Position numbers and translations under genes: made by a program. DNA of 64,000 nucleotides from contig MFAZ01000043.1 in the NCBI GenBank assembly GCA_001776335.1, positions 1-64,000 on the forward strand, given 5' to 3'. The notes under the pieces are model-generated. The model saw only the letters and a program-made list of their open reading frames with translations. It was not told the origin of the DNA and searched no databases. Numbering within the stretch: position 1 is the first letter of the stretch; every line of letters begins with the position of its first letter. Shown in pieces: positions 63,383 to 64,000 of the stretch. This DNA comes from Candidatus Curtissbacteria bacterium RIFCSPHIGHO2_01_FULL_41_11. Lineage in GTDB: Bacteria; Patescibacteriota; Microgenomatia; Curtissbacterales; GWA2-41-24.

Positions 63383-64000
63383 TTACGATTCTTTAATTCT
63401 AGCTCTTTCCGCACTGGAGGGGATAAGACGGCCAATTATAACGTTCTCTTTGAGACCCAGAAGTTGGTCGGTTTTGCCTTCGATTGCAGCATCAGTTAGC
63501 ACGTGCGTTGTCTCCTGGAAGGAGGCTGCTGAAAGGAAGCTTTCGGTATAGAGTGCTGCGCGAGTGATACCCAGAATCACGATTTGGGCGGTTGCGGGTT
63601 CTCCACCCTCTGCAAGAATCTTGGAGTTTTCCTGCTCGAATCTGTGTTTATCTACAAGCTCACCTGGTAGAAGTGCAGTGTCGCCCGAGGATTCTATTCT
63701 GACTTTTTCGCTCATTTTTCTGACTATAACCTCGAAATGTTTGTCGTTAATTGGGACGCCCTGACTTTCGTAAACTTCCTGAGCGCCTTCAATGACGTAT
63801 CTTTGTGCGCTTCTGAGGCCAGAAATTGAAAGGATTTCTTTAACATCAAGATATCCTGACGAAAGAGAGGTTCCTGCTGTAATTTGATCGCCATCTGCAA
63901 CTGTTAATTCCGAAGTAGGCGGAATGAAATATTCTTTCTCGACCGGTGGTTTAAGATTGGTACTTCTAACTTTGACTACATAACCTTCTGCTGTTTCTTC
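63383..64000 (-). CDS. rpoC: RNA polymerase beta' subunit, C-terminal part
   Basis: The last 205 or so residues of beta'; the 5' part lies beyond the window. The open frame runs to base 64000. GLRSAQRYVIEGAQEVYESQGV, INDKHFEVIVRKMSEKVRI, and the near-terminal TRAALYTESFLSAASFQETTHVLTDAAIEGKTD with the trigger-supporting jaw and the final GLKENVIIGRLIPSS are characteristic. An internal Met (63715) is not the start. Confidence 0.96.
   Translation of the reverse strand, partial: EETAEGYVVKVRSTNLKPPVEKEYFIPPTSELTVADGDQITAGTSLSSGYLDVKEILSISGLRSAQRYVIEGAQEVYESQGVPINDKHFEVIVRKMSEKVRIESSGDTALLPGELVDKHRFEQENSKILAEGGEPATAQIVILGITRAALYTESFLSAASFQETTHVLTDAAIEGKTDQLLGLKENVIIGRLIPSSAERARIKES

Overview
The window looks like a chromosomal segment of a Candidate Phyla Radiation (Patescibacteria) bacterium, most likely of the Microgenomates type. 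The signs are compact, mostly co-oriented genes with many 1-17 nt overlaps, a ribosomal operon in which rpsE runs straight into rplO with no rpmD (uL30), a divergent class A RNase P RNA, an archaeal-type PurP, and short palindromic repeats such as the CCTGCCGGCAGG type, one of them inside a coding region. The assignment rests on gene content and recall of families; no rRNA gene is present to confirm it.

Layout. 1-13 kb is accessory: a stress block (hsp20, an HPF-like ribosome hibernation factor, pcm), a Crp-like regulator, a membrane-fused spermidine-synthase-like protein, a ZIP metal transporter with an upstream dyad, a cupredoxin-like/membrane-protein pair, yifB, a sortase overlapping its probable substrate, and a secreted nuclease. 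12.7-28.9 kb is a long minus-strand purine block: purN-purD-purL-purQ-purM-unknown-purP-purA-purP paralogue-purB-purE-purC-guaA-HAD hydrolase-rdgB. It covers most steps from phosphoribosylamine to AMP and GMP, but no IMP cyclohydrolase (PurO or PurH) is recognisable; a 177-residue unknown protein is translationally coupled to purM. 29-41 kb holds rnpB, an AI-2E-family permease, miaA, two GT-C-type membrane glycosyltransferases, miaB, dgkA, HU, RNase Y, recX, recA and tRNA-Pro(GGG).

41.3-64 kb is one long minus-strand expression block: rpoC-rpsL-rpsG-(GreA-N-like)-fusA-tuf, the S10/spc/alpha series, secY-adk-map-infA-rpmJ-rpsM-rpsK-rpsD-rpoA-rplQ and rplM-rpsI. Five intergenic spacers in this block (before infA, rpsN, rplD, rpsG and rpsL) carry related two-hairpin elements with a conserved GGAATA joint and stems that change in compensating ways. 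This is the best candidate for an undescribed system here: a family of structured leaders placed directly before ribosomal-protein start codons, most of which lack a Shine-Dalgarno sequence.

Other notable points are a duplicated fusA tail that differs almost only at silent sites, a 30-codon ORF locked between rplB and rpsS by stop/start overlaps, short palindromic repeats inside rnpB, miaB and rplD, and a recurrent promoter layout that predicts leaderless mRNAs.
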